A stretch of 64,000 nt of DNA from Leucophora obtusa (taxonomy: Eukaryota; Arthropoda; Insecta; Diptera; Anthomyiidae), in assembly GCA_949987735.1 (NCBI GenBank), contig OX465299.1, positions 155,560,353-155,624,352 on the forward strand, in the 5' to 3' direction. Below are positions 22,207 through 34,725 of the stretch, piece after piece; position 1 is the first letter of the stretch, and each line of letters starts with the position of its first letter. The position numbers and the translations under genes are program-made. The notes beneath the pieces are model-generated. The model saw only the letters and a program-made list of their open reading frames with translations, did not search any database and was not told the origin of the DNA.

Positions 22207-23366
22207 TAGGGATGCCAATCGGAATTGATATTTGAAAATCCCGGGATTCGGGATTTTGTATGAAATCCCGGGATCCCGATTTCGGGATTCCGGGATTTTC
22301 GGTACTACGGGATTTTTCGGGATCCCGGGATTTTACGGGATTTTGGGATTTAAATTTTCCTTTATTTGTAAAAATTTTTATGTTATGTAACTAATTTTTT
22401 TATAGAATAAAGCGTTTTATAATTATTTAATAGTTGTTAATTAATAATGTGGTACATTTTATGAATATTGAAACATCTCAGTCAGAAATTGACAGTGGTA
22501 CAAAAAATCAAGTACCTGCATACCACTTGGTAACCGCGACGTTAAAAATAAATGACTGGAAGAAGGCTCATTTGGGACGCTTTGCCAGCGTTTGCAAAAA
22601 TCGTTTTGCCAGTATTTGTTTTACAAAACATCACGGCAGGGCCTAAAAAAGATACATATGAACTTTTTTTAAATTTTATTTTGGAAAATATAATTCCAAA
22701 CCACCTATTTATTGGTTTCGACAGCGTTTTGCCAAAGTTAAAAATTTTGTTTCTCCAGTACTTTTCCGGCGCTTTTTGAACTGCCGGTCCTTTTGTATAT
22801 TGACGTTATCATATTGGAAATGGGATAGCAATTTTTGTCAGTACTTGTTCCACCTGTTAAAATACCTTGCCATCGCTTTCCCGTTTGTATTTTTCTGGCT
22901 GAGATAATATATGAAGGCCTGTCATTAAGTACACTTGTTTTCATGGAAGAATTCAAACTTGCAGTCCCAGCCAAAATTAGGTTTCAGAAATCGAATTTCG
23001 CTTGGAAGAATAAATCGGTGAAATAACAAACAAACTTCATTTTTCGCATGTATTCCTCAAAAACTTAATAATGTTTACCAAAATTTCAAATTTTACTGCA
23101 AAGTCTTTGCATAGTTTACTCGAATAATCTACTTAATTTATAATTTTACCAATATCTTGGCATCAATTTCTTGTCAATATGAGAAAATTCAAAAAAAAAA
23201 ACGTAGGTAATCTAAAATTGCTCACTTTGTTTATTTGCGTTTATATTAATATTAAAAAACTAAGAAAATACCGGGATTTTTGAGAAATAATCCCGGGATT
23301 CGGGATTTTGCCAATCCCGAAAATCCCGGGATTTCGGGATTCGGGATTTCCCGTTTGGCATCCCTA
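22207..23366. mobile_element. hAT element with CCCGGGATT subterminal repeats, 1.16 kb
   Basis: A perfect 12-base TIR TAGGGATGCCAA and a perfect 8-bp TSD GCTGACAC (22199-22206, 23367-23374) define it. Both ends carry dense palindromic ATCCCGGGATTCGGGATT units (22238-22350, 23275-23350). A weak, frameshifted remnant of a hAT C-terminus may exist near 22880-22960 (SLSTLVFMEEF), but I do not call a gene. Confidence 0.92.
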
Positions 23367-23374
23367 GCTGACAC

Positions 23375-23574
23375 CAATTGTTACGTTTACCTTCTAAAAC
23401 GTTCGTTTATCTCCTTTAGATAAACCGGTTTGGTGTTCTTTGTAATTAAAATCACACACACTCGTTTAGTTTGATTGAGCTTATTTACTTAACACTTTAT
23501 TTATTGTACACAAGCTTACCAACGATTTTTAATACAACGATTTACTAAAGCCCGACTGAATTAAACAATCGCTA
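23375..23574. repeat. LTR-like repeat, copy 2, right part
   Basis: It continues 22130-22206 after the hAT and is collinear with 315-545. It contains ATTGTTACGTTTACC, TTTAGATAAACC and CCGACTGAA. Confidence 0.5.
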
Positions 23575-23805
23575 CACTCAAAATAATAAGTCTGTTGGCT
23601 GAACAAAAAATTTTGTTAATTTAACAAAATGTATTCCTGTTTTTTGACTTAAAATAAAATTTGTTGATTTTAAAACATTTTTTGTTAAATTTAACGAATC
23701 TAAATTTCAGTAAAAAATTAGAACTACAGTTTTATTTGTAGTTAATTACACTGAGTCGTAAAATTTGTTCAAATTTATGGTCTCGCGACCTTCCCCGGCC
23801 CTAGT
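23575..23805. repeat. Q repeat, copy 1
   Basis: It starts after TA with CACTCAAAATAATAAGTCTG and ends near CCCCGGCCCTA. The same sequence occurs inverted at 32905-33133. The interior is AACAAATTT-rich. It is probably a TA-type MITE; the far TIR is not clear. Confidence 0.65.
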
Positions 23806-25072
23806 CCACGTCATCAAAGGGTAAACATTTTATGTACTTAATTAGTCAGATATTAAGTATAAATAGCAGCATTATCGCGAAATCTTCAAATTCCTCCCAA
23901 CAAAATCTTATATACCTTTCGTAAGTTTCAAATTTTTACTTTCAACTTTTGCATAAAATAATTAAATTTTAGTACTTCCTATAAATCTATGACATGTATA
24001 AGTCTAATATCCATCTATCTATAATGAAAGTTTTGTATTGTTTTATGATCATTTTCCTGGACTTTATAAAATTAATATTGTAGTAATACTTGCTCCGGGC
24101 ATAAAAGATGTTTAACTTTTAATATGTATGATGATTTTTTTTTATAATCTGAAAATATAAACTTTATTACACCACATCATAAGTTTTGTTTTGTTTTCTT
24201 CTATAAGTCGTTTTATGGTTTTTGCTTTTATGCATAAAAAGAGTATTAAAAAGTATAAAAAATTAAGCAAAAAAAAAAAAAGAGTACTAAAGTTGTAAGT
24301 AGTACATGATTGTAGTTAAACAGAATTATGATTTGAATTTGTTGTTTTTGATGTGAAACAACCGCACCGCAGCGCAGCTTAATAACAATGGAGTGTTTGA
24401 AATTAACACCAAAGCGTGCGATTTTTTTTCTTGGCTAGCTATTGTTGTTGCTGTTATTATGTTTGTTTTAGTAAATAAAGAAAATAACACATATAAAAAC
24501 ATAAATGAAAAGAATGCATTAAAAAGAGTTGACGGATCAAGTAATTTCTTGAAGTTTACGGCGATTTAATCCAAAGTTTTCCAGAGAAACATATATTTTC
24601 AAAGGGTGGCAAGGCAACTCTTATGAGCGAAAATTAAACGAAGTTTTTTCAAGTACTCTTAGCTTAACCGGAAAATAAAATCCGCGATCGACCCGTCTTG
24701 GCTTTAGGAACATTTCGGGAATCTAGGAGGTAAAAACGAGGCTTAATCATTCAAGTTTTTTTTAAACTTTCTATTTTAATTCATTAAAATAAAAATTCAT
24801 ACTATTGCTATGAGCATTTTTTGGAATTGATCGATTTTGTTTCTCCTGTTTTACTTTACAAATTTCCAGATGTTCCAAAAATTAATACAGGTTGATCTTA
24901 GGAATGAATACATTATCCTAAAACTAAGACCGACCAATCAATACCCTACATGATAAGCGAACTAATTCTGAAAAGGAACAAAATTTAATTAGATAAAAAA
25001 TTAATTCGTAAACCTCGAAATGTAAAGAAAACAAATCTGGCAAGGATTTTCCAGTAGAGTCAGCGTTGCCAG
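23806..25072. other. No recognised gene or repeat
   Basis: About 1.27 kb of AT-rich sequence with an A-run near 24270-24283. The segment 24510-24740 is a little less AT-rich, but no open frame, splice pattern or known motif was found. Confidence 0.4.
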
Positions 25073-26820
25073 TTTTTCTTCAGATCTTATCCCCAATTTG
25101 CAATTTCTCATCTCCAAAAATCCCCAGTTTTTATTTTCTGGTAAAAATTCGTATTCGTTTACTTATTTAAAAAAAAATTAATGTAAAAATAACATATTTA
25201 TTTATTTTTGTCGGTAAGTTATACACTCAAATTCAATAACTTTGTATGTGTAACAAATAATAAGAAAAAATTAATTTAAATAACAGCAGAAAAATGTGAA
25301 CCAAAATTTTTCATTTTAAATTTTCTGATTCGCCAGCTTCAGACATTTTGTTGTGTTTGGTACTTTAATAAAAAGTTTTAGCATTTCAGCAGATGGATTG
25401 GATTTTTGACAATTGAATAATTTGTAAAGTATATATTTAATTTAAGAAGAGCTTCTTATAACTCATATTACATTTGAAGAACCTTAAATTCTTTGGAACC
25501 AAAAGGAATTAAAATTTTCATCAAAAGGAATTAGGGTTTGTACGCTCATGAGCTTGCCAGACACAAATTTATGTAGCTTAAAATCATTCATTATTATATT
25601 ACTTTTTATTATTATACTTTTTAAAAGAAATATATAAATATTTAGAAATTATCAGGGTTAAATTTATAAAAATATAAAAAAGCAGTAATAGCTATGTTTT
25701 CGACTTAACTATATCCGTTAACTTTTAAAAAAACTCAAAATGCATAAAAACGCGTTTAGGACTAAAACTAACACATTACTCTTCGTATGTACGTTAACTT
25801 TCATCACGTAGAATTATCAACGGTGAAAACGTCTATATGACAACACTTTACTAAAAAAATAAAAATGGTCTGCTGGCAGTCCGTCTCCGATATACATAAA
25901 TTGCCTGCACTTGTACGTAAAAACCATACGTCAGTGTGGCAACATTTGTGAAAAAGGTGACAAAGAGGAGATAAGAAGATAAACAAAAAAAAAATCTAAA
26001 GTAGAATGTTTGTATGTCTGTTTTGTCACTTCTGAGAGTAAATTATCATATAGAGACAATCTGACAATAAAATATAAACAATAATACAATTTAATGGAAA
26101 ATCACTGATGAAGCCTGTCCATAAAAAAAGGCAGAATCTAGATCTAGTCTGATTTGCAAATTAATAAAGTGTCTATAACTTTGAAAAAAATGTTTAAGTA
26201 TTCTTCTTCTTAACCTCAAACCTACTTAATGAAAATTCAGCGTTTATACATTTTCACATCTAACATAACTTATTCGCGTTGCTTCGTAAAAAATTTTGCT
26301 GACGTACGTTGGATTATAACGGAACAATTATGTATAAACATAACCTGCAGGGTTGGCAGGCAATACCGCTAAAATACCGTTATCGATTCAAAACTCTTTC
26401 AATTGACTACCGTTACCCCTAAAATACCGTTACCGAAATAACCGAAATACCGTTACCGAAATAACTAAAATACCGTTATCCTTAAAATACGGATACCAAA
26501 ATTAATGAAATATCGATACCCTTAAAATACCGTTACCGAAATAATCTAAAATAGCGTTACCCTTACCGATAACCGCATCGTTTCGGTTACCATCCTTGAT
26601 AACCTGTTTAAAATTTTTTATACTACAGTCAGTTTAACGGAGATTGACTTTAAATACTTAACATTGATAGGCACGAGACAAAATACAGCTAATATGTTAT
26701 CCCCGAAAAATCCCCTAAAATTTTGCGTCATCCCCAATAAATCCCCAGATCCCCAAACGGGAATTTTTATCCCCATTGACAAAAAACCCTCCAATTTGGG
26801 GATAAACTGTCAACTACTCA
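25073..26820. mobile_element. Possible hAT-like element with ATCCCCA repeats
   Basis: The left end CAGCGTTGCCAGTTTTTC is followed by TTATCCCCAATTTG and TCCCCAG motifs (25088-25130). Inverted counterparts GGGGATAAACTGTCAAC and ATCCCCA arrays occur at 26700-26818. No TSD was found and the right terminus is degenerate. It contains the small hAT at 26348. Confidence 0.45.
26348..26598. mobile_element. hAT MITE of ATACCGTTACC repeats, 251 bp
   Basis: CAGGGTTGGCA and TACCATCCTTG form an imperfect TIR. The 8-bp TSD ATAACCTG is perfect (26340-26347, 26599-26606). The interior is an array of AAATACCGTTACC / CGAAATAAC units with little unique sequence. Confidence 0.85.
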
Positions 26821-26835
26821 AGTTAAAACCTAAAA

Positions 26836-27145
26836 TGTGTTTAAGGGTTAATCTCATACTTATTCCGAATTGGCGCTCAAATGTCCAACAAACCTGGATT
26901 TTATGGGGAAACCATGTGAATCTTCCATTTTAGTTACAGAATGTGTTCAGCGGACTTATGTAAAACATTACGAGGAACATTTTTGTGGAACATTTTAACC
27001 CTCTAACTGTTCAACTTACTGGTCGTTTTTGTTGCTTTTTAAAAAGGAGCCAAAAAAGTCCCTTTAATTGAAGAGTTAAAGGGTTAAAATGGTCCACAGA
27101 AATGTTCCTCGTAGTGTTTTACATAAATTTCGCCCATATAACGAA
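26836..27145. repeat. R-family palindromic repeat
   Basis: It shares AACCATGTGAATCTTCC, TTCAGCG(A/G)ACTTATGTAAAAC and AACCCTCTAACTnTTCAACTTA with 28340, 38150, 42860 and 63000. It is locally palindromic around CTTTTTAAAAAG. Confidence 0.7.
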
Positions 27146-27225
27146 GGTCACCCTAATAAATATTATTTAAATGCCGGACAAAATGTGTAAAAGTATTAAG
27201 TATGTTGCTGGAGTAAATACTATGG

Positions 27226-27636
27226 TAGAGTTGTAAAAGTATTGAGTATTCCGGTACTGAGTACTCAATACTGACTGTTTTTTTGAGTACTCAATACTAA
27301 AACGGTACTACTCAATACTTTTAAAGATGCAATTTTCCGTAGAAATGTGTATTTTTCGTATAAAAATACAACTCTAAAAATAGCAAAGAAATTTGTAACG
27401 AATTTTTGGGAAAAATTATTTAATTAATTTATTTAAAATGTTTTAAATTAATTAAAATGTAAATAACAATAGTTATTTAACACGTGTATGTGAATTGTGA
27501 TAATTTTTCCTAATAAATACGAATTCATAACATTTTTATTTTTAAATTAAAAAAACCGTTAGTAATATCGAGTACTCAATTGAAAAGTATTGAGTAGTAT
27601 TGAGTACTCAAAAAATACCGAAATTTCACAACTCTA
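27226..27636. mobile_element. hAT MITE, TAGAGTTG family (member 2)
   Basis: TIR TAGAGTTGTAAAA pairs with TTTCACAACTCTA, with a 7/8 TSD (tactatgg at 27218-27225, tactacgg at 27637-27644). The subterminal units here are GAGTACTCAATACT instead of the TCGTTCA units of members 1 and 3. Confidence 0.85.
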
Positions 27637-27644
27637 TACTACGG

Positions 27645-28207
27645 TACTTTTTTCAGTCGAATTGTAACAAAATAAGTACGATCGTTTCAACATTTCCATT
27701 CCTGATATCATGCCATACCATGTGATGATATAAAGGTGATGTTGTAAAATAAATTAAGTAAAACAAAAAAAAACTAAAGTATACTTTGGGGCTTTTGAAA
27801 AAAAATTACACGTACAAGTTGAAAGTGTATAAATGTGTGTGTAACATTTGTAAATGGTTTTTATTACATTATTACAATTTTCATTGCAATGAAAAATTAT
27901 CTTTCTATTCATTGAATTAATTTCAATTTAATATTCTTTTGCCTTGAACTCGTTATGAACTCAATTTTTTTACTACTTATCTGAGTGCATGCATCAGCAT
28001 CATCTATTAATTAAAACATTGACATTGCACTTGTACATTTTTTTGCACGAGTACTTCAATTTAATTATTAATTTAACGGAAAAAAAGAACAATTTTATTT
28101 GTTGCACAAAGGGGGATTTTGGGAATGAAAAAAATTTAAATGCAGTTTAATTTTTTAAATAATTGATATGATTGTAGAGTAGAAACGGTCCAAGTTGACT
28201 TAAATAA
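27645..28207. other. No recognised feature
   Basis: AT-rich sequence without open frame, TIR or cross-matching repeat. Confidence 0.4.
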
Positions 28208-29300
28208 CACTGTACAACCATTTCGAACTTTTTCTGACAAAGGATTCTGGTAAAGGAGACAAAAAAAAAATATATGTACACGTGTCGCTGTTTTGAAAGA
28301 TTCAAGTTTCCCGCCTTTTTCAAATGATTATTGTGAATCGGCATAGGAAACCATGTGAATCTTCCATTATATGTAAAACACTACGAGGAACATTTTTGTG
28401 GAACATTTTAAAAAGCGACAAAAAAGACCCGTAAGTTGAAGGGTTAGAGGGTTCAAATGTTCCACAAAAATGTGCTGTGTAGTATTTTACACAACTTCGC
28501 TGAACACATCCTATACCTAAAATGGAAGATTCACATGGTTTCTCCCTAAAATCCAGGTTCGTTGGTCATTTGACCGCCAATTCTGAATAAGTACGAGATT
28601 AACCATTAAACACATTTTAAGTTTTGACTTATTTCTGGCATTGAAGTTAAATTTTCAACTTTGATGTCTTCAGAGACTTATAGTAGAATTTCATGACAAA
28701 TATGTTTGCGGAACATTTTGACTCTATAACTCTTCAACTTAACCCTTTGACGAACATAGGCAAGTATGCTTGCCCAAGAGTTTTTCGCATTTATAATTGC
28801 CCAGACAAAAGATAGAGTAAATATTTCCAAAGGTGATTTGTAAAGGAGAAATGGGGGAACAAAAATGTAGTAGGCGGCAAATCCCTACCTAGTTCCGCTT
28901 TCCCCTTGCGAACCCTCGAATTTGGTTATTTAGAATTCGTCATTTAAGGGGTAAAAAGCACAAACTTTGCCAAGCGAGATGAAGGGCAAGCAAGGGGTCT
29001 ATGAGGTAAATTTTTTGTAACATATCCATAGTTTAGTTCCAGATCACGAAAATAAAATAATAATAAAAATCGCTTCCTCCGGAACGGCAGGGTCATCAAA
29101 TGGCAAATATTTTTGGCAAGCGAAATGAGGGGTAAGGAGGGGTTCTACGGAGCAAATTTTTCTTGACATAACTATTATTAGGTTAGAGATCATGAAAATC
29201 CCAAAAATTTTAAAATCGCTTCGGCAGAAAATGTACGGTCCTCAAAGGGTTAAGGAGGGTTTTTGTCCTTTTCTAAAAAGGGGTATAAAAAGTACTTTAA
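28208..29300. repeat. R/R2-family repeat, interrupted by S
   Basis: It begins CACTGTACAACC, as do the R2 arms at 40813 and 59580 (CACAGTACAA). It runs through 'ggattctggtaaaggagac' and AACCATGTGAATCTTCC to TCTTCAACTTAA, and resumes at 29250 with GGTTTTTGTCC and CTTTTCTAAAAAGG after the S insertion. Confidence 0.7.
28743..29249. mobile_element. S: piggyBac-like MITE, 507 bp
   Basis: The ends CCCTTTGACGA and TCCTCAAAGGG are flanked by TTAA on both sides (28739-28742, 29250-29253). The R-family text is continuous across it when it is removed. A subterminal hairpin GGCAAG/CTTGCC lies at 28760-28775. TTAA plus a CCC-start TIR is the piggyBac signature. No transposase is present. Confidence 0.82.
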
Positions 29301-31600
29301 TTGATGACTGCTCTTGTTTATTTAGAAAAATTTCAAATTTCTCGGGAGTGACAAATAAAGAAAATGCAAAAGCCTGCTTTATCGACAAAACGTTGCACTG
29401 TGGTAAAACACTGCCGACACGGTGTGTATTTGTTTTGGGTTTTAGACTCGAAAATACTAAAATACCTACATAAAATTCCACAAGCCTAAAAAGAAAGAAG
29501 AGAATAATGTGAATCGAAATCTTTGGAAGATGATCCAAATTTATCGTTACTTCTCATACCACAACCATGGTCTGCCTGGAGCCGCCACCGATAACATTTG
29601 CACACGTTGTTATACAAATTTATTAGACAACAATTTATTTTTATAATATGTATTTATATTTATTATGGCTACAACTCTGCGAAATTAAACTGAAAAAATA
29701 TAATCAGCCTATAAGAAATAGTCAAACAATTTCCAATTTGTTTTTAAAATGCCCCACTGTGCATTACAAATACTAACCAAATACGCAACTATGAATCATT
29801 GCATTTTAATAATTTTGTTGTTGTTGTTGTTTTCAATAAAAAAAATAAAATTTAATATTAGCGGATTGTATTCTCCCCAATTCATTAATTTAAATAATCT
29901 CCCACATATGTTAATCAACCAAAATAACATCATCAGCCTCATCATGCACATCTACATCATCACAATATTTTTTTCTTGTAATATAAACAAGTGTCACTGT
30001 CATTGTCACTTTCATTGAAATAACTTATTTCATATTTTGTTTTATTATTTTTTTGCCATCCCTCTCTACCAAACTGTTGACAGCGAATGGAAATTATAAA
30101 ACATCGTCATCATCATCAATTTATTTTTTTTTTCTCCTTTTGAAATTCCATTTCAAAATAAACCAAAAATATGTATTTTAACCCCTCATTTTAAGAGCAG
30201 CAACATATTAAGTGGTTTAAAATTGCTAACATGTGCAAAAAAGAAATTTGAAGCTTTTTTATTTGCTTTATATTGATCGAATTCTATGAATAATAATTAC
30301 AAGAGTTCGGTTTATCCTTTGACACGTGCATGAACAAGGTGTGTTATATGATATTGTTATTATATGGATGTTTGCCAAGTCTTTGGGTAATAGACGTTAA
30401 AATGTTGTTTTGGATTTGATATGGTGTTTGTGGTATTTTGTCAATACCTTAATAAAATTTAATTGAAATTGTTTAAATTTAGGAATTTAAAGAAATTTTA
30501 GGGGATTATTTTCTAAAAGACTTAGTTAAAGTGTTGCATTAATTCCATAGAAATTGTTTTTGCTACAAAACCAATTTACATTGAAAGTTTTAATAGACTT
30601 TCAGGAGTGAAGCAAAAAAATGCAATTAAAAGCTTAAAATTGATAACTATTAAGCTCAATTTACATTTTATACAATTTTCTATAAATTTGTACGTTTCTT
30701 AACTGCTTAAAACAACATTTAGCATATACAATATATTAGAATAACTAGGCCTACGTTGGGCGCCATTAATTATTTGCTATGAAAACTACTAGCGTTTAAA
30801 TTATAGTTTTATTTTTATTTAATTTTTTACATCACTCTAAAATAGGCATGGTAACTCTAAATATCACATTCTTAACCCTATAATAAGCTTTCCTCTAATA
30901 TTCTTTTTACTACATATATGTTTGGCATTCATAACTTATAATGGAATACATATTTAAATTTTGATATAGCACTTGTTTTTTAGATGATTTGGCATAATAA
31001 AAGATGAATTTGAGTCAAGAAATCCAATAATCAAATAACTGAATTTCTTGCTATAAGTAACGCTATCAAATTACATAACGAAAGTTGTAGATTTTGCCAA
31101 ATTGACACTTAACATAAATACATTTTGTCAAATTTTGTTTTGCTTACTATAAAAGATGGATAAGTTATATTTGGAGTTAGAAAGATATTAGTAAATGTGT
31201 ACTGACGATATCCTATGAGTCCTAAAGCAAAATAATAACTAATTTTTCAAGTAGAGACTAAACTAGCTTCGTCATATCAATAATGAATACTAGAGCACAC
31301 ATCTATTTTTGGCGATTTTTTAAATTAATTTTTCTTTGTTAAAGTTTGACTTTGAATATCGTTCATTGAACACAAAAATTTTGAAGCAAAAAAATAATTA
31401 ATTATGTTTTTTTTATCGATATAATGCAATTGCTTTAACAAAAACTTATTATGATATTTAGCAAAACACTACTTCAGATCTAAAGACTGCCTTTTGGCAG
31501 TCTTGGGCATTAGATTCTAAAAATCGAATTTATCTTCTTTATGTTTCGAAAAAGTCAGCCCTCTAAAACGTTTTTTTAACGAATCAATTTTATCATGTAA
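29301..31600. other. 2.3 kb without recognised gene or element
   Basis: This is the longest stretch with no cross-match in the window. It has a (TTG)n run near 29817-29832 and CATCATC runs near 30100. Frames of 90-98 codons at 29192-29538 and 29749-30018 lack domains. It may be unique intergenic or intronic DNA. Confidence 0.45.
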
Positions 31601-32077
31601 TGTATGTAACAAGGTGACTCTTATTTATTTAGTTTTATTGAAATCGAAGAAATTTTATAGAAAATATACGCTCCCAAAGATTTGTTCAATGTTGTCACTC
31701 AGAGTTATTACAGGGTGACTCAAAATACCTTAATTAAAGGGTCCAACTTATCTTCTATTCATTAACCCTTTAGATATCAAAAGTATACTCTTCAAATACT
31801 TGTATATCTTACCCTGTATTGTAACAGGATGACTCTATATAGCGAAATTACAATGCACAATAACGAACAATATATTTTTATTAAAATACCACTTTTCGAA
31901 TATGAATACGAATTTTTAATGCCCAACAACATTTTTTCCAACCGCTTAAATCTGAACTTATTGCAAAATAGGTTCTTTTACCACTGGTACTGTGGAGCAG
32001 GTTCTAGAACTGCTTTCTGAAAGTCAAAATGTAAGGTTTCACTATCCCAGAACCAACCTGTTCTATTTGAACCTGAT
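31601..32077. other. No gene; three GGTGACTC motifs
   Basis: AAGGTGACTC, CAGGGTGACTC and AGGATGACTC occur near 31611, 31710 and 31826. They may be ends of a decayed MITE, but no pairing could be established. Confidence 0.3.
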
Positions 32078-32400
32078 TATCCCTTTGACGACCACCGCAA
32101 TTATGCTTGCCCAAGGGTTTTTCGCACTTATAATTGCCCAGCCAAAAGATGGAGTAAATATGTCCAAAGGTAATTTGTTGAGAAGAGTTGGGGCAACAAA
32201 AATATAGTAGGCGGTACATCCCTAGCTAGTCCCGCTTTCCCTTTGTGAGCCCTCGAAGTTGGTTAACTAGAATTCTTCAATTAAGGGGTAAAAAGCACAA
32301 ACTTTGACAAGCGAAATGAAGGGCAAGCAATAATTTAGTTGCAGATCACGAAAATAAAATAATAAAAATCGCTGCGGCCGGAACTGCAGGGTCGTCAAAA
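32078..32400. mobile_element. S copy 2, degenerate
   Basis: It starts ATCCCTTTGACGACC and follows S collinearly (ATGCTTGCCCAAG, TTTTTCGCA, AATTGCCCAG, GTAGGCGG). It ends near GCAGGGTCGTCAAA. TTAA is not preserved. Confidence 0.7.
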
Positions 32401-32904
32401 ACCGCTACATATTCAAAATACTATTTTGATTTTTTGTGACGGTAAAACGAAGATATTGCCGCAATCTTTTCTTGCTGACATACATATCTTCCAGTGTTCC
32501 TTAAAATTCACATCTTCGTCTACGTATCCATCGCTTGAATAGCTCTATGAAAAATTTGTAAGAACTCCCTCTATGAGAAAGGCACATAAAACTTTTACTT
32601 GACATTGTCATTGAAGGGGAAACTTTACTCCTTGTGACATAACACAGAAATAAACTGGACTTGTCACCGAACAGTATATTTTGGGAGCGTTCGGTGACAT
32701 ATTGTAAGACATGTCACCGAACTGTTCTTTACGGGAGTTTAGTGACCTCAGCCTAAGCTATTATTTCTATCCAAAAATGGACCATTCTAATAAAAATGTT
32801 CAACTTCATAAAATGGCCCATATCTCGAGAACTAAGCGAGATAGAGCAAAACAGATAAAATGTTTGCTCCTCTTGCTCTCCTTACATGACTTTAGATGGT
32901 ATGA
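32401..32904. repeat. Short TGTCACCGAAC repeats; no gene
   Basis: TGTCACCGAAC(A/T)GT occurs at about 32664 and 32710, with an inverted TTCGGTGACAT at 32690. A minus-strand frame near 32420-32530 is acidic but unrecognised. Confidence 0.35.
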
Positions 32905-33133
32905 AATAGGGCCGGGGAGGGTCCCGTGACATTAATTTGAACAAATTTTACGACTCAGTATAATTACAAATAAAACTGTAAATTTACTAATTTCTTACTT
33001 AAATTTAGATTTGTTAAATTTAAAAAAAAAATTAATTAAATTAACAAATTTTATTCCAAGCCAAAAAACAGAAATTAATTTTCTTAAAGTAACAAATTTT
33101 TTTGTTCAGCCAACAGACTTATTATTTTGACTG
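32905..33133. repeat. Q repeat, copy 2 (inverted)
   Basis: This is the reverse complement of 23575-23805, from GGGCCGGGGA through TTACGACTCAGT to CAACAGACTTATTATTTTGA. It abuts U at 33136, sharing the TA. Confidence 0.65.
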
Positions 33134-33135
33134 TA

Positions 33136-33849
33136 CACTCAAAAATACTGTTTTGGCAATTGTTTATTATGATATTAAAAATAATTGCTTTAAAGAACTG
33201 TTAAGAAATTACAGTAGTTTTCATTATTTGTTTTCTAAAATAACTGTGATATTAGTTGTTTTGCATTTTTCACAACTACTGGTTACTACATGTACACTAA
33301 TAAAAAAAGTTAGTACAAACGTCTGTTAAACGCGTTCTGATTAAATTGAACTAATTTTTCTGTTATTTTCTCTAAAAATGTCCGTACAAATAGGTAAAAA
33401 TTCTGCTAAAATAACAGGAAATAGTACATGTATTTGCGCCAGCACAATTTGGACCTATTTGTACGGACTTTTTTTTATGAGTGTAGTTACTTATGACAAA
33501 TGTTTTTGTACTAGTAGTTTGGAATTTTTACTTAAAATTTTATGATTTTACAAATTTGTTGTAATCGAAAGCAAAACAATTTGTTTTTTTTAATTAAAAT
33601 ACACTTTTACTACATCAACAAAAATAACTGTACACACAGTATATTGTACCTTTTTTGTCAGAATTTAAATAGCAAAAATTTGCCAGTTAATTTTACAACA
33701 TTCTTAGTTATTTTTAATGTATTTATCAGTAATTTTTCAACTGTTAAAAATAACTACATTTTTAGACATTTTAAAAGTAAATATAACTGCATATACCTTT
33801 TCTTTAACTGTCATTTTCAGTAGGTTTTACTGACAAACTTTTCTGAGTG
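33136..33849. mobile_element. U element, copy 2
   Basis: The left end CACTCAAAAATACTG follows TA; the right end is TTTTCTGAGTG. AACAACTA-type motifs fill the body. A short W-type MITE (33295-33483) is inserted in it. Confidence 0.7.
33295..33483. mobile_element. Short W-type MITE inside U, 189 bp
   Basis: It begins CACTAATAAAAAAAG after TA and ends TTTATGAGTG before TA (33484-33485). The interior includes TGTCCGTACAAATAGGT and its inverse ACCTATTTGTACGGACTT, the subterminal motif of W. Confidence 0.75.
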
Positions 33850-34482
33850 CATTGTCACAGTTGAGCACATTTTTCGTAGGGAATCGCATGCCCGAAGATC
33901 ATGTGAGGTTTCAAGGATAAGTTTTACCAAAACAATTTTAACAGGCATAAGACGTCCAAGAAGACTTTTTGGACATTGAGTCCAAATTTAACAACGTATG
34001 AGAAAGTTATAATCATCCTAAAAAAAGTTTGTAGTTACTACATGACATTAGTTTGAGTAGTAATCAATAGTTGTTGTTTTTAAGTATGCATAATTACAAA
34101 CCAACTATTGTAGCAGTTATTTTAAAATTAACTTACGAACAGTGCTGTATTTCGTAAGAGTTGCTTAAAGCAGTTATTTTTTATATAGCAAAATAGTGCA
34201 ACAAACAGTTAATTTTGTGAGTATTTATATACCCAGCGAAAAAATAGATGCCGAAGCAGTAGAAAAAGCACTACAATTGATGATCTAGATGAACTTCTTT
34301 TTTAACATAAACACTAATGATTTTAACATTGAGTTGTCATAGGAGAGGAGTACTCCGACTTTAACATTTTTTCAGTACTTTTTGAACGAGTGCAAAGGAA
34401 GCTCTTTTTCACCAATTAAAAGTTTAAAAAAAAAATTCTTCACAAAAAAAAGTTATATTTTTTTTATTTTACAAAAGTTTTT

Positions 34483-34553
34483 TTATTGCCGGGTATCGAA
34501 CTTGCGACCTCACGATTGCTAGTCGCTGAGCTCTACCGCTGAGCTATTCTTTG
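34483..34553 (-). other. tRNA-like segment (A and B boxes)
   Basis: The minus strand reads TAGCTCAGCGGTAGAGC (A box and D arm, 34546-34530), a CTAGCAA loop with possible AGC anticodon, and GTTCGATACC (B box, 34501-34492). The D-arm stem pairs perfectly and the anticodon stem mostly. The T stem is broken by two substitutions and the acceptor stem does not pair. It is a tRNA pseudogene or SINE-type head, not a functional tRNA. Confidence 0.65.
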
Positions 34554-34725
34554 ATATGAAAGTTGACTGTCATAAAAACACCACTTTGTTACTGCGAGAT
34601 ATTGTTCCTTATGCTCTTCAATAAAAGTACTTATTAAACAAGTGTAAAAGGTGCACTCCAATTCAATATTGGTTTCAGTACTATTTTTACAGGAACATAA
34701 AAATCAATTTCTCACCATTTTTATA

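Noticed and set aside
22130..23574. Complete LTR retrotransposon
   Set aside because: Only one LTR-like unit is present around a nested hAT. There is no gag-pol, primer-binding site or polypurine tract.
25800..25990. Possible small hAT with TGACAACACT / GTGTGGCAACA ends
   Set aside because: The ends do not pair well in orientation and no 8-bp duplication was found.
34483..34553. Functional tRNA-Ala
   Set aside because: The acceptor stem does not pair and the T stem has mismatches, so it is kept only as a tRNA-like segment.
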